This document shows positions 43,611 to 55,359 of a stretch of 64,000 bases of DNA, piece by piece (the first letter of the stretch is position 1; the number at the start of each line of letters is the position of its first letter). Under the pieces are notes generated by a model, which did no database searches, had not been told where the DNA came from, and saw only the letters and a list, made by a program, of their open reading frames with translations. Origin of the DNA: Dromiciops gliroides (taxonomy: Eukaryota; Chordata; Mammalia; Microbiotheria; Microbiotheriidae); contig NC_057867.1 of assembly GCF_019393635.1 (NCBI RefSeq), forward strand, positions 1,444,527 to 1,508,526. The letters run 5' to 3'. Position numbers and translations under genes: made by a program.

Positions 43611-44130
43611 GCCTTTTCGTCGCAGACGCCAACGCACGTTGTACGTGTATGCGCATTCGCCGTCCGTGTACATACACACTAACACGTACGTGCACACACG
43701 CATGCTCTGTACGTGTCTGCACGGTGTGCGTGCGCATGCGCTCTGAGTGTGCGTGCACGCGTATGTGCATGTGCGCATGTTCTATACGGGTGTTTGTTTG
43801 CGCGATGTACGTTTGCGTGCGTATGCTCCGTAGTGTGCGTGCGCATGCTCTGTATATGTACGTGCATGCGCTGTGCGTGTGCGTATGCATGCGCATGCTC
43901 CGTAGTGTGCGTGCGCATGCTCTGTACATGTACGTGAACGCGCTGTGCATGTGCGTATACGTGCGCATGCTCTGTAGTGTGCGTGCGGGCTACGTCTACG
44001 TGCGCATGCTCTGTTCCTCTGTGTGTGTGTGTGCGTGTGTGTGTGTGTGTGCGTGTGTGCATGCGTGCGCATGCGCTGTACACGTACTGTGCGCGCTGTA
44101 CGTGTGCGCGGTACGTGGGGCGTGGCCTTA
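43611..44130. repeat. 72-bp alternating purine-pyrimidine, CpG-rich minisatellite
   Basis: Units tccgtagtgtgcgtgcgcat... start at 43827, 43899 and 43971, a 72-bp period. More diverged copies lie to the left and a (GT/GC) run at 44022-44080. Nearly every step alternates purine and pyrimidine, with many gcgcatgc palindromes. 72 is a multiple of three, so long false reading frames appear on both strands. Confidence 0.85.
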
Positions 44131-44329
44131 GGTGGGTGGGGCGGGAGACAGGGCCGGAACGACTGGGGATGGGGCCTTTGGTTCTCAGGGCTCAGGAGAC
44201 AAAGTACTGAAGCGTCTGGGCTGTGTTTAATGCTTGGCTCCCCAGAAGGCCTGGCTTCCTGGTTTTTGTGTTTGATCCAATGGCAGCCCGTCACGCACAA
44301 ACGCACACAGACACACACACAAATACACA

Positions 44330-44945
44330 CACACTCTCTCTCAAAGTCCGCTGGCTCTCTGTTGTCTCTAGGATCAAATACAAAATGCTCTCTTTGGCGT
44401 TCAATGACTTTAATGTCCTGCCCTCTCCTCCCTCTCCAGTCTTCCTACACCTCACTCTCCCCAAGGAGCAGCTAAGTGGTAAAGTGGATAAAGCTCTGGA
44501 GTCAGGAGGACCTGAGTTCAAATCTCATCTTAGACACTTACTAACTATGACACTTAATCCGAATTAAACATCTGGGGCTATCTCCAGCCTTCCTGATGAT
44601 GAAGGAACAACTTCACTCCCAGCATCTCCTGCCTGGAAGGGACCCTGGCCTCCTGGCTGTCCCGTCTCCATCTCTGGCCACTGGGCATTCTCTCTGGCCT
44701 GAAAGCTATGTTCCGACTACTTACTTCCCTGGTTTACTCCTTCCTCCCCACTCTACCCCCCACCCCCACCCCCCATTACCTTTCCCCTCTTCGTTCCAGG
44801 CCTTCCATCAGTTAGTGTAGACCTTGTTTGTACATAACTGTCTCCTGTTATCTTCTGCGTTAGACTGGGATCTCCCTGAGGGCAGGAACTGGCTTTTTGC
44901 CTCTTTCTGTAGCCCCCGGGCTTGACACAGGGTCTGCCACACCTT
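44330..44945 (+). mobile_element. CR1/L2-like LINE relic with SINE insertion
   Basis: tctaggatcaaatacaaaat and, after a Mar-1-like SINE (44465-44600), tagactgggatctccctgag and gcttgacacagggtctgcca, the typical CR1/L2 3' end. Decayed. Confidence 0.5.
44465..44600 (+). mobile_element. Mar-1-type SINE, diverged
   Basis: agctaagtggtaaagtggat, ggaggacctgagttcaaatc, then tctggggctatctccagcc. The last block distinguishes it from WSINE. Confidence 0.7.
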
Positions 44946-45007
44946 AGAATCAGACTGATTTGAAACAGAGCTGAGGACTCAGGGAACCAGACTCTAAAAT
45001 GGGAAGC

Positions 45008-45115
45008 CTAGGAGGACCTGAGTTCAAATTCGGCCTCAGACACTTGATACTTGCTAGCTGTGTGACCCTGGGCGAGTCACTTAACCTCTTTGCTCCACAA
45101 AACACCACACAAATA
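45008..45115 (+). mobile_element. WSINE, 5'-truncated
   Basis: Begins within the body (aggaggacctgagttcaaat) and runs to the A-rich tail. Confidence 0.85.
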
Positions 45116-45149
45116 AAATAGAAAGCCTGGGGAAGCAGCATGGCAAAAG

Positions 45150-45650
45150 AGAGTCATATAGGAGTGACATGGTAGCAGAAATAAGACAACAAAGGTGCTT
45201 GAAGAATTGGTGCCTGCCGTACCACAATTCATCTAGCCATTTCCCACATGATGAACATTCACTGTATTTCCAATTCTCAGCCATAGCAAAAAGTGTTGCT
45301 TTTTGTTGGGACTTTCTTTTTATCAGTAGCTTCCTTGAGGTATAAGCCCAGTAACGAGTCAAAAGTCTGCATCAAAGGGTAGGGACTTAATTTGCATAAT
45401 TCCAAATTGCTTTCCAAATTGGTTGCCCTGATTCATAGCTCCACCAACAATGCTCCAGTGTACCTGTCTTTCCACAACCCCTCCAACAGTGACTACTCCC
45501 ATCACCTTTGCGAATTTGCAGTGTATCCGGTTCACCATGATGTGTACCTCTCTTATTGTTAGTGATTTGGATTATTGTTTCCTGTAGTTGTGAATAATTG
45601 ACATTCTCCTCGACATAAAGAAAAGAAGCCACATAATTTGTTCAGCAAGT
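45150..45650 (-). mobile_element. Old L1 ORF2 3' fragment
   Basis: The minus-strand reading holds SSHCWRGCGKTGTLEHCWWS and MAENWKYSECSS / KWLDELWYG, the L1 ORF2 C-terminal blocks, in different frames. Confidence 0.75.
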
Positions 45651-45769
45651 GCTGTGACATCATCCCACCCTTTCCTTGATCTTCCTGACCCTTTTAGTCA
45701 CCCTTAAGTCCCCCCTAAGTCTCAGCTTTTTCTGGATGGTAGCCCCCCTTGATGGTAGTCACAGGGGAG

Positions 45770-45960
45770 ACCTCAAATGGGGGCTGCCTTGGAGTTAGAG
45801 GACTTGAATTTGAATCCCGCCTCTGTTCCTTATTACCTGTGTGACCTTGGCCAAGTCACTCCCCTCCAGCTATGATCCTGTGAACCAACTTAAAGACACT
45901 GGACAAACCTCAATTTCCTTGTCGGTCATGGGGCTGAAAAGGACTTTGTAAAACCTGACC
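45770..45960 (+). mobile_element. MIR SINE
   Basis: gacttgaatttgaatcccgc, acctgtgtgaccttggccaa and cctcaatttccttgtc in MIR order. Confidence 0.7.
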
Positions 45961-46067
45961 AATAGTTCTGTTCTTCTCTGTGAGGCCCTTAGTGTCCTCT
46001 CAGAAAGGCCTACCAGTAATGGGGGGAGGATCAAACTTTAATTGCTCACTGAGAGATTGAATGGTAG

Positions 46068-46819
46068 TGTTATGGGCCCAGGGCACCCCAGAAGTTCTCT
46101 GGGGCACATCAAAGAACCTTCTCCTTGAGAAACTAAACCAGAGGACAGACATACCTAGAGAGATAAGTTGAACCAGATCAGACTGAGCTAGCTTCGGGAC
46201 CTCCACCCTTCATTCTACTCTCCCTCAACCCTGGGGCAATAAGATTAGGTGTGGCTGCTGCCTTTGTGTCCTGAGGAAAGAGATGGCTTGGGAGATCTGC
46301 AGCCACCCCTCACCGAACTCCTCCAGCCACTACCAGTGGGGGATGGTCCTCCCTCACTAAGGGAACTTTCCACAGTCAGATGGTCACCCCCATCAGTTCT
46401 CTATAAAAATACCTGCCTGTCTTCTGCTCGAGGAGATTGGTATCTCAGAGCCATGCTCTGTGCCATGCCTTCTCCCCATGAGAAGTCCAAGGACTTCTTT
46501 CTTGGTTTCCCTTCCCTTCTCTTCCCCTTCCTCTAAATAAACTACCATCTTATTCTAATTGCTTTTGTGTGCAAGAGGGTGTAATTCTTTTTATTTTTAT
46601 TTTATCTTTTTTTAGTGAGGCAATTGGGGTTAAGTGACTTGCCCCAGGGTCACACAGCTAGTAAGTGTTAAGTCTCTGAGGCCGGATTTGAATTCAGGTA
46701 CCACTGACTCCAGGGCTGGTGCTCTATCCACAGCGCCACCTAGCTGCCCCTGAGGGTGTAATTCTTTAAAGAAGAATTCCTAAGGACCCCAAACCCCTTA
46801 CCCTATTTTCCCCATGACA
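46068..46819 (+). mobile_element. Solo LTR (ERV1-like), copy B, carrying a WSINE
   Basis: Starts TGTTATGGG and ends CATGACA, with 4-bp duplication gtag on both sides. Same family as the LTR at 40368. ctataaaa at 46401 and AATAAA near 46536. A reverse WSINE fills 46591-46750 in U5. Its own target duplication shows it is not the partner LTR of copy A. Confidence 0.87.
46591..46750 (-). mobile_element. WSINE inside LTR copy B
   Basis: gagggtgtaattcttt precedes (46575-46590) and follows (46752-46767) the SINE. Confidence 0.92.
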
Positions 46820-46823
46820 GTAG

Positions 46824-47740
46824 TCAGGTATGATTTCCCAAAGACTCACAAAATCATGCTGCCCCCTTCTTCCTGCTGTGTTTTTTAATAGCTTGCTAGA
46901 ACTGTATTTAATTAAATTGCTATTGCACCCATTTGGGCAGTAACCATTTATTACGAATTAATATTATATATCAGTAAAAGGTTGACTGTCAGTCTCCCTA
47001 ACTTCTCATGGTCTCAGGCCTTCAGACCTACATTGTCCTAAGAGGAAGGTCATCCAGAGCCAAGAGAGTGAGAGGCCTTGTCGTGGCCAAGAGTCTTTTG
47101 ATAGAGGTGGGTCCTTATACATTGATCAAAGCTCATTGGTTAGCATCCTTCAGTTCCATTGATTGACATGACTTGAGGGTGGTCTACATTAAAAATGAAC
47201 TCTACAGATGACCCTCACTTGAGATGCCTAAGGCAAAATCCAGTATCTAGGTGTGGTTCTTCACTGAGCTAAACAAGAGTCTATCTCCATTTCATTTATT
47301 CCCTTGGGCCTGTCCCAGACAAGATTTGCTGAAGTTCCTCAAGAACTGGACTTTGGGGGAGAGGGGGAGGGGAGAAAGGACTGAAACTGATCTCTGGGTC
47401 CCCCCAAGAAATCCATTATTAATAGTTATTTTCTCACAGTGCCAAGGGGCTCCAGCCCCTTCCCTTCTGGTGGGACCCTGTCAGCCAGAGCTTGACATGA
47501 AACACCACCGGTTAGGGAGAGCAGGGCTCAGCTGGACCAGCTGGCCTCCATGAAGTTATTCCTGGCAGGGAAGTTAGGGGGAGTGGGTGGGGTGGGTGGG
47601 GGCTAACTGGAGTTTTTCAGTGGGAAGAACAGTCGTGGTATGCAAATGCTATTGGCTCTCGGACATGCCTTCACACTGGACAGTGAGAGTGTGTGACCTT
47701 GCAAATAGCTGTGAGCATCTGCTGGAGGATTGCAATGCTA
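46824..47740. other. No recognised feature
   Basis: Unique-looking intergenic sequence without coding or repeat signature. Confidence 0.3.
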
Positions 47741-47744
47741 TAAT

Positions 47745-47920
47745 ATCCCACTTTCTTCATCCTTCCCACTTCCCTTGCCTTCCCTTCTCTTGCCTTGCTT
47801 TGCTCTCCATTCCCTCCCTTTCCCTCCCTTCCCCTTTCTCTCCTTCCTTTCCCCTTCCCTTCCCTTTCTCTTCCCCTCCCTCCCCTTCTTCTCCCTTCCC
47901 TTCCCTTCTGTCAAAAGGCA
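47745..47920 (+). repeat. Polypyrimidine (CCTTCC)n low-complexity tract
   Basis: About 175 bp almost wholly C and T on the plus strand, imperfect ttccc units. Confidence 0.9.
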
Positions 47921-48694
47921 TCCCCTCCCTAGATACATGAAAGAGGATGAACATTAGGGATCCAAGTTTATAAGAGCTCTATAGGGAGGCTATTGGAAGA
48001 TATTTTTATCTCCAACACATGGAAAAGGCTCTGCCTTTGGAGCTTCAGGCTGAGACACGTGTGGCAGCCATGCCAGAGGCATTGAATGATGGGATTGATG
48101 AGAAGATTGGTTCTGCTTGAACCCAGAGCCAGGAGAGCATGTCCTAGCATGAGATGGGGAGGCAGAGGTGGTAGAGTAGCGGCTGGCCAGCCACTCAGCA
48201 GTGCTGTCTCAACGGGGACCCCTTTGGTGCATGAGTTGGCTGAGGTCCTGGCCAGCTCTTCCATTTGGAGATTCTGAATGAGATGATGACAATGACACTC
48301 TACTCACAGGGTTCTCTGGCTTCTCCTTAGAAGCTGGAGTCAATCTGAGGAACTCCTGGCACAGGGCATGTCGGGAGTGGTCTAGGAAGACACCCCTTAG
48401 CCAATAGCCATGACCAGGAGGAAGCCAGAGGCCTGCCCACCCATCTACCCAGCCCCCTAAAATACAACACTCTCTCCTCCCATCCCCCGCCTTACTTGTT
48501 TCTCAGGACCTTCTCCTCCATCCCACCTCAGATACACACATCACCCACAAATAAACCAGCTCTATGTTCCAGAACTCCGAAATTCCCTTCTCTCATAACT
48601 GTCATTCCTCTGCCTTGCAACCCCAAACCCTGCTTCTGCATTCACTATAACCTCCAATCCCCCCACTTCCCAGCTCCTTCCTAGGCCTGCACTG
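47921..48694. other. No recognised feature
   Basis: Intergenic. 48480-48690 is pyrimidine-rich and may be LINE-derived, but nothing could be placed. Confidence 0.3.
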
Positions 48695-48850
48695 GGGCAG
48701 CTAGGATTAGATGATTAATTCTATGCTGATGATTATAAAATCTGCTTGCACACACCTAACCTCTCTGCTGAATGTCCAACTATCTATTGGACATCTTAAA
48801 CTGGATGTCCAACGGACATATTAAACTCATCATGTCCAACAGTGACCCCA
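48695..48850 (+). mobile_element. CR1/L2-clade LINE ORF relic
   Basis: ctctctgctgaatgtccaac, ctattggacatcttaaactg and actcatcatgtccaacagtg follow the decayed CR1-clade block LLDISTWMS...LNMSKTEL. Confidence 0.5.
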
Positions 48851-49679
48851 GAAAATGCCACCTTGGGGAAAGGAAGGAAGGAGAGAAATGGAACACTAGC
48901 TTAAGATAGGAAGCTTTATGGGCCCTTTTTTGGGCTAGAGTAGACATGACTACGTCCCTTTTTTAGTGGAGGGGAAGGAACCAATGGACAGAAAGAAGCT
49001 ACATCTTTTCTCAGCCTGAATAGCAAATTAACATAGTGAAGAGGGAATTCTAAGTCGGAATTGAGTTCAAGGCAACAAGTCCAGAGGCCAGGAGGTGCTG
49101 AAAGAACAGGGGTTGCCAACATTGTCTTGATTTTCACATGGGAAGGAGGTGGGGTGTTCCAGCTCCCTGCACCCCATTGGAGGAAATTACGCTTTGAAGG
49201 AGCAAGCAAACCCGGTGGAGGGAGGGAGGGAGGGAGGGAGGGAGGGAGGTGACCCCTAAAGTAGGAGCAGACAGTGTTCCCGTCAGTATTCAAGGTTGGA
49301 CCCAGAAATGGGCTATGCAGAAGGGGAGACCTGGAGTCCCAAAGGCAGGCCCAAAGTCAGGGGAAGGGAAGGAAAAGAAGAAAAGGCCCGAGACAGAGTG
49401 TACTGCCGTGGGCCTAGAGATCTCTTCTGAGCTCTCTCTCTTGGGATTGTGCCTCGCTGACTTTGCATTGCACCTTGATTTCTGCTGCTCTTGGTCAGGT
49501 TGGCTGAAGACTTGCTGATGGCTTTTTGTTGGTCATTTCAAAGAATCAGCTTTCAGTTTCTATCATTTCTATTGTCTTTTGCTTTCTGTTTTCTTGATTG
49601 CTCTAATTTTCAAGGGTTTGGGGCACTTATTCTGCATTGGTATATTGGTCCATTTTTTTTAGTTTTAAAAACAAATTGT
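48851..49679. other. No recognised gene; one short simple repeat
   Basis: A (GGGA)n run lies at 49216-49249. The remainder is unrecognised. Confidence 0.35.
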
Positions 49680-49850
49680 GGGGGTGGCTAGTTGATGCAG
49701 TGGATAGAGCACCAGCCTTGGATTCAGGAGTACCTGAGTTCAAATCCGACCTCAGACACTTAACACTTACTAGCTGTGTGACCCTGGGCAAGTCACTTAA
49801 CCCCAATTGCCTCACCAAAAAAATAAAATTAAATTAAAAAAAAACCCAAC
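49680..49850 (+). mobile_element. WSINE
   Basis: Full length. acaaattgt occurs before it and after the aaacccaac tail. Confidence 0.9.
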
Positions 49851-51190
49851 AAATTGTAAGTGCTGTTCATCAGTCCTCTCTATGTTTTGTTCATGTAGCT
49901 CTTCAGAGGCAGAAGCTTGGAGCTCCACCCCAGACACGTTGGTATGACATTGTCATTGTCTTTCCCCTCAGTCTTGCTTCTTTGCCCCACTCACTCACTG
50001 TTCTGGAGAAGCAAATGCCATGGTCTGAGAGGGGCATTTGTGGAGGGAGGTCCCTGGTGTGTGGGGGCTTCTGGGTAATGTCTGTATAGTGAGTAGACGG
50101 GAAAGTCGTTGGAGTGGAGACACTGGTGGGGCACCCTCATCTGACCTTTCTTACTAGGCAGCCTGCTTAGACAAAAGAAAACCAAAAGCATCTTTGAGAA
50201 ATGGAAGGCTAAGTGAGAGCTGAAAATGAGGAGAGTGGGTATGTGGACTTCTGCAAGTCCCAGCTGCACCAGAAGTTCTCTCCCTGCCTCCCTCCCTCCT
50301 TCTCTCAAGGGTCCTCAAGCCTCTGGCCCCTTCCCAGGGAATTGAGGTCATGCCTTGGGGGGTTTTAGCTACTTTTGATGCCCTTACCTCATTATTGGGG
50401 GGGGTCCTCTGAGTAAGAGAAATCATAGAGTCACATGCTCCCAGAGTCTAGGAGCTGAAAGAGACTGTGGTGATCATCATTTTAGACCTAGGGAAGCTGG
50501 GCTCTAGAAAGAGGAAGAAGACTGGCCAAGTCCTCACAGGAAGGAAAGGGAAAGAGTTGGGGAGAACTCCAAGTGTGGGCTCTGCACTGAGGAGGTTGTA
50601 CCCTGCCCAGAGGGCTGGGGGTTTTGGGAGCTCAGAGAAAGGAAGAGAGACCAGTTCCTGCCAGAGGCCCCCTGAGGTGCCCCGGCTTGAGCCCCTCCAT
50701 CTGGGCTCCAAGAAGAGGCCATTCCCCAACTTCCCCTTGGGTCTTGCCTCACTAGCTCTGTTTCCTGCTTTTGGAGAGGAGTTTGTCTGGAAGGGCAGGT
50801 GGGGTCTTTGCTCCTTTCTCATCTTCCTTACTGACTCACAGGCCCTCCTGAGCTGAGCACAGTGAGGAGGGGGAGGGTCACTTTGTCTCTGGGCTTCATC
50901 TCCCTGCCTACCCAGGCAACACTTGGTGGGGAATGGGTCACAAACCACAGAGATCAGGACACCTAAGGGTATCTATTAAACAGCCAATAGAAGGGAGAAG
51001 GAGCCTTGGTGTCTGGCCTGCTCCAGAGGATCAGAGATCTCAAGCTAGAAGGGACCTTAGAAAGTCATCAAGAGGAACCTCCTACATCAAGAGGATGCAA
51101 CTGAGGCACAGAAAGGCTTAGTGACTTAGTCACACTAGCTAGGAAATGTGTCAGAGGCAGGATTCAAACTCAAGTCTCCCTCACTCCAAG
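49851..51190. other. Intergenic with two old SINE relics
   Basis: 50426-50540 and 51030-51190 carry the pattern tctaggagctgaaagagact / agctagaagggaccttagaa then gaggcacagaaaggcttagt of a decayed MIR-related SINE. No gene was recognised. Confidence 0.4.
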
Positions 51191-51198
51191 TTCAGCTC

Positions 51199-51200
51199 TT

Positions 51201-51231
<31 letters not shown>

Positions 51232-51237
51232 GTCTCT
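51199..51237 (+). repeat. (CT)n microsatellite
   Basis: About 19 CT units with a ctgtctctgtctc end, growing from the 3' end of an old SINE. Confidence 0.92.
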
Positions 51238-52046
51238 GGGACCTACATCCTCCAGGATATAATAGGGTTCTCCTGCCAACCCCCTGTGCTGAGAGCCCTG
51301 GCACACCTCTACTTCAGAAGCTTCTGGAGGGAGGGGCTGGGGGCATGTTCTTCCCACCTGGGACAAGATCTGTAGTGAGCCACGTGCAGGTGCAGAAGTG
51401 CAGTTTGTTGGGCCTGCTATGTTGAGCTGCCCAGGTCCTGTCTGCCCCTTTGCCATCCACTAGAATGGCACTGAGCATCCTTTTCTTAGCCAACAAACCA
51501 AAATTAGCAAAGACTAGGGCAGCTCAGTCACTTCGTGGTGGTGGAAATGGTAAAAGACAGGAACAGAGCTCACACCCTACCTGAAGTCATGAAATGTTAC
51601 CCTGCTAGGCTAGATGCCCTCAAACACTGTATGTAACCCCAGATGGGCCCTCAGTGTTATCCAGGTATTTATTTTACAGAGGAGGAAACCGAGGAAGAGG
51701 TCCAAAGAGGGTGGTTGAGTGATATGTATGAAAGTGGAAGTCGTAGGCCCTGTGACTTGAAAGCCAGCATCCTGGGAGCAAAGACTAGACACTCTCTCCA
51801 ATGAGCCTCTAGCTTCTCTTGGGATTTTTTTTTTCAGAGGAAGCACCTCACACAGTCTCTAGAACAAAATGCTTTCCTTTTCTTTTTAAATTGCATTTGG
51901 AACCTGGCCAGCTTGGGGCAAGAGTTTTCCTTCATCATCATTGTCATTGGAGTAAATATTATGCACATTAAAATCACTTGCTATGTTCAAAGCCATGGTC
52001 AGTTAAAAGGCAAACTGAGTATTGCTGGGAATTGGGACCACAGGGG
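51238..52046. other. No recognised feature
   Basis: Intergenic, nothing placed. Confidence 0.3.
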
Positions 52047-52102
52047 AATGAATGAATGAATGAATGAATGAATGAATGAATGAATGAACGAGTGAATGAT
52101 TG
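52047..52102 (+). repeat. (TGAA)n microsatellite
   Basis: About 11 tetranucleotide units, the last ones diverged (cgagtgaatgattgaa). An old L2-like piece follows (cctgtgctaagtgctgggga). Confidence 0.92.
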
Positions 52103-52769
52103 AAACATTTGTTGTGCCAGTTACCTGTGCTAAGTGCTGGGGATACAAATAGAGAAGGCAGCCTGTCCTTACTTGGATGCAATGAGGGCAGTAACACATT
52201 GGGAAGGTTTCAGCTGCTGTAGCTAGTGTGCATCGTGACTTCCTCGATCCCTATATGTGACTCTGCGTCAAGTTCAAACCAATTTTGCCAGTTCTCTGAA
52301 TTCTGTAGATTATTTTTTGTTTCAGGATTTGGTCCAACACTCACCATGGGCAATAGCTTAGGAAGGCAGGTAGTTAGGGTGAAGGATGCCCCAGTGAGTC
52401 CCAGCCCATCTCTCAGGAGAGCAGATGGGCCAAGGGAAGATGCAAAGTGACTGAGGGCTCTGGGCTTAATTAAGAACAGGGGAGGGCAGACTCTTGGATC
52501 TATAACCTAGATGAGGGAGGGAGGTCTCCCTCCCTCCATTCCTTCCTTCCTTCCTTCTTTAGTAAGCATCTCTGCCAAGTGCTCAGCATTAGAGGTACAG
52601 AGAACCGATGAAAATCAGCCAGGTGTCTTCAAGGGGCTTCCTGGGGGAAGGGGGCTTGGCTTGCAACATGGAGACAGGTGGAGCCCCATTCAGTGATGAG
52701 TCAGAGTAAGCCTTGGGAGAGGCTCATTCCTCTGGTGTGGCAAAGGTATGCTGTAGGGACTCAGCTGAG
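52103..52769. other. No recognised gene
   Basis: Two blocks (52110-52170, 52562-52640) look like the tgctgggcactggggata type of old LINE end. The rest is unrecognised. Confidence 0.3.
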
Positions 52770-52980
52770 CCTATTCTGTTTCAGGCACTGCGCTAAGTGC
52801 TTTACAGATAAGAACTAGGTTGGTCTTCAAAACCCTGGGAGGTAGGTGCTGTTACTATCAACCCCATTTTACACACGAGGAAACTGAGACAGAGGTTAAG
52901 TGACTTGTCCAGGATCACCCAGCTCATAAGTGTGTTTCTGACTCCAGCACTCTGTGTACTGTGGTGTTCCCAGGCTGCCC
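52770..52980 (+). mobile_element. MIR SINE
   Basis: ttcaggcactgcgctaagtg, ttttacacacgaggaaactg, cagaggttaagtgacttgtc in order. Confidence 0.8.
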
Positions 52981-53454
52981 CAAAGGTACCATCAAAGTGT
53001 GACCATAAACCCTGTTGAGGCCCATCTCTTAGCCTTCAGTCATTAAGTTTTGTCATTTGGGGTGAGAGAAACAGAGAAATGGCAAGAGAAGAAGAGCATG
53101 TTCCCATCAGACACCTTGGTACCTGGGAATATTCCAGATCTATGGCTTCTCCTTTGGGGCCTTCCACAATCAGACCTGCCTGAGGGCTCTCTGGCATTCT
53201 TCCCTGTAGCATCACTGACACACCTCCTTGTTCAAAGACGCTTCCTGGAATAGGAGGGTCAGGCCCACACCAGGCAGGGTTACATGTAGCCCAGGGTCAG
53301 ACTTAAGCCCATCCCTCTTTTTCTCCCCATTCTGCTAACTTGGCTTTTCCTTGTACTCCTCTCTAATGAGCTGACCCATAGGAGGGTTGACCCTTCTCTG
53401 GCCTCTTAGTCACCCAAGATAGAGGTTGTGGATTAGATCTGTGTGGAGGAAGAG

Positions 53455-53645
53455 CCTGAAACTGGAGGCAGAAGGTCTGAGTTCGAATCTAGACCTGCCA
53501 CTTACTACCTGTACAGCTTTAGGCAAGTCACAGAATTCCCCTGGGCCTCAATTTCCTCATTTGAAAAATTATGTAGTTGACCTCAGCGACTTCTAAGGTC
53601 CCTACCAGATCTAACCCTGTGACCTTCTCAGTGAGTCCAGCCATG
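53455..53645 (+). mobile_element. MIR SINE
   Basis: gaaggtctgagttcgaatct, aggcaagtcacagaattccc, ctcaatttcctcatttgaaa in order. Confidence 0.75.
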
Positions 53646-53850
53646 ACAGACAACCAGAAGTGACAGCAGTGACGGGAAGAAGAACCCCCATTGTCTGCCT
53701 CCTGGCCTCCAGTGAGTGGGCCCCATGGCCCTAATCATTACGTAGCTTTCTTTTTGCCCACTAGCCCCTAGTCCTCCCTCTGGATACCGGCAGTCCCCCA
53801 GTGACTGGCCCCTTGTGAAAGTTACATGTGTGTGTATTAACGCATATATT

Positions 53851-54755
53851 TCTATCTCTCATCTATCTATCTAGCCTTCTGTCTGATGATATCCATCTGT
53901 CTGTCTGTCCATCTGTAGCTACCTATGGACAGATACATCCATCTGTCTGTCTATATCCATTTGTCTGTATCTATCAATTTATCTCTCTCTCTTTCTCTGT
54001 ATCTATTTGTCTATATCCATCTATTTCTATCTATTCATCCATCTATGTATCTATCCTTCTCTCTATATCATCCACCTGTCTATATCTATCCACCCATCTA
54101 TCTTTCTCCATCCATCTCTATCTCTCTGTGTATATCTATCTCTGTTTGTCTATATTTGTCCATCTATGTATCTATCCATCCATCTCTACCTGTCTATATC
54201 TGTCTCTCTCCATGTCCATCTCTTCATACATCTATTCATCTGCCTTTTCTATATCCATCCATCCATCCATTTATCTATCTATCTGCCCATCCACCTGTCT
54301 ATATCTATCCACCCATCTATCTTTCTCCATCCATCTCTATCTCTCTGTGTATATCTATTTCTGTTTGTCTATATTTGTCCATCTATGTATCTATCCATCC
54401 ATCTCTACCTATCTGTCTATATCTGTCTCTCTCCATGTCCATCTCTTCATACATCTATTCATCTGCCTTTTCTATATCCATCCATCCATCCATTTATCTA
54501 TCCATCTATCTGCCTATCCATCTTTCTATATCTTTCTGTCTATATCTGTCTATACCCAACCTTTTCTATCCATCTATCTCCATCCATCTATTCACCTATC
54601 TGTACCATCTATCTCCATCCATCTATTCACCTATCTGCACCATCTATCTCTATCCATCTCTCCACCCATCCACCCACCCGTCTGTATCTCTTTTTATTTA
54701 TCCATGTATCTTTCTCTATCCAAACATCCATTCATCCCTCCTACCTATTCCATCC
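53851..54755 (+). repeat. Large (TCTA/CATC)n tetranucleotide array with a 219-bp duplication
   Basis: About 900 bp built from tcta, catc and tgtc units. A block starting ccacctgtctatatctatcc at 54072 recurs nearly unchanged at 54291, a 219-bp period. Long I/S/Y/H/L-rich reading frames through it are artefacts. Confidence 0.93.
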
Positions 54756-54779
54756 TTCATGGTTTCTCTGTAGTATTTG

Positions 54780-55100
54780 ACTGACTACTCTGTCTTTTCT
54801 GTCCTTAGTTCCTCTCCTCAGGCTTCCTCTGGGATGAACTCTAAACTTGTCTGTTGTGTCTTCTCAGAGTCTTCCAGACTGGGCCCTGGGCTCCCTTCAC
54901 ACAGACTGGGCTGTGGCCTCCTTCCCTTTCCCAATGCGCTCCCTCCTCCACCTCCGCACTTGGGCCAGTCCTCATTCTTGGGCCAGACACTTCACTTCCT
55001 TCAGCTTTTGCATGAAGACTTTCCTGAGTCCCTCTGCTGCTATCACTCTCTTTCCCGAACTGCCTGAGGGTTTATTTGGTACTTAATTGGCATGGACAGA
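54780..55100 (+). mobile_element. CR1/L2-like LINE 3' relic
   Basis: cttcagcttttgcatgaaga, ctttcctgagtccctctgct and a gtttatttggtacttaattg end resemble the block at 3240-3570. Very diverged. Confidence 0.4.
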
Positions 55101-55109
55101 GGTAGTGGG

Positions 55110-55220
55110 GAATAGTGGGGCCTAAGCTGACCGTAGAGCCAAGAAGCCCTGGGTTCCAGTCCTGCCTCTGAAACACTCTGGCTATGTGACCCTGGGCAAC
55201 TCATTTAACCCTCTTTGGTC
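55110..55220 (+). mobile_element. MIR SINE fragment
   Basis: agccctgggttccagtcctg, tgtgaccctgggcaactcat. Confidence 0.65.
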
Positions 55221-55359
55221 TTCAGGAGCCACCTCACTGGGAGGAAACACTGAGGAAATTCCCCAACCTGCTCTTCTCTCTGGATGGGATGGAAGCTCCC
55301 TGAGTATTGAACCTGTGTCTTCAGATCCCTAGGGCTTGGGCATAGTACTTGGCCCAGAG

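Noticed and set aside
43603-44330. Several 100-180 codon frames on both strands with Cys/Val/Arg or His/Thr/Arg repeats
   Set aside because: Products of the 72-bp alternating minisatellite, whose period is a multiple of three.
40368-46819. LTR copies A and B as the two ends of one provirus
   Set aside because: Same orientation and 5 kb apart, but each has its own 4-bp target duplication (cttc and gtag), and the space between holds L1 and unrelated DNA, not a viral interior.
53828-54784. 318-, 282- and 257-codon frames rich in Ser, Ile, His, Tyr and Leu
   Set aside because: Three overlapping frames through a tetranucleotide array. Slippage repeats stay open in several frames at once.
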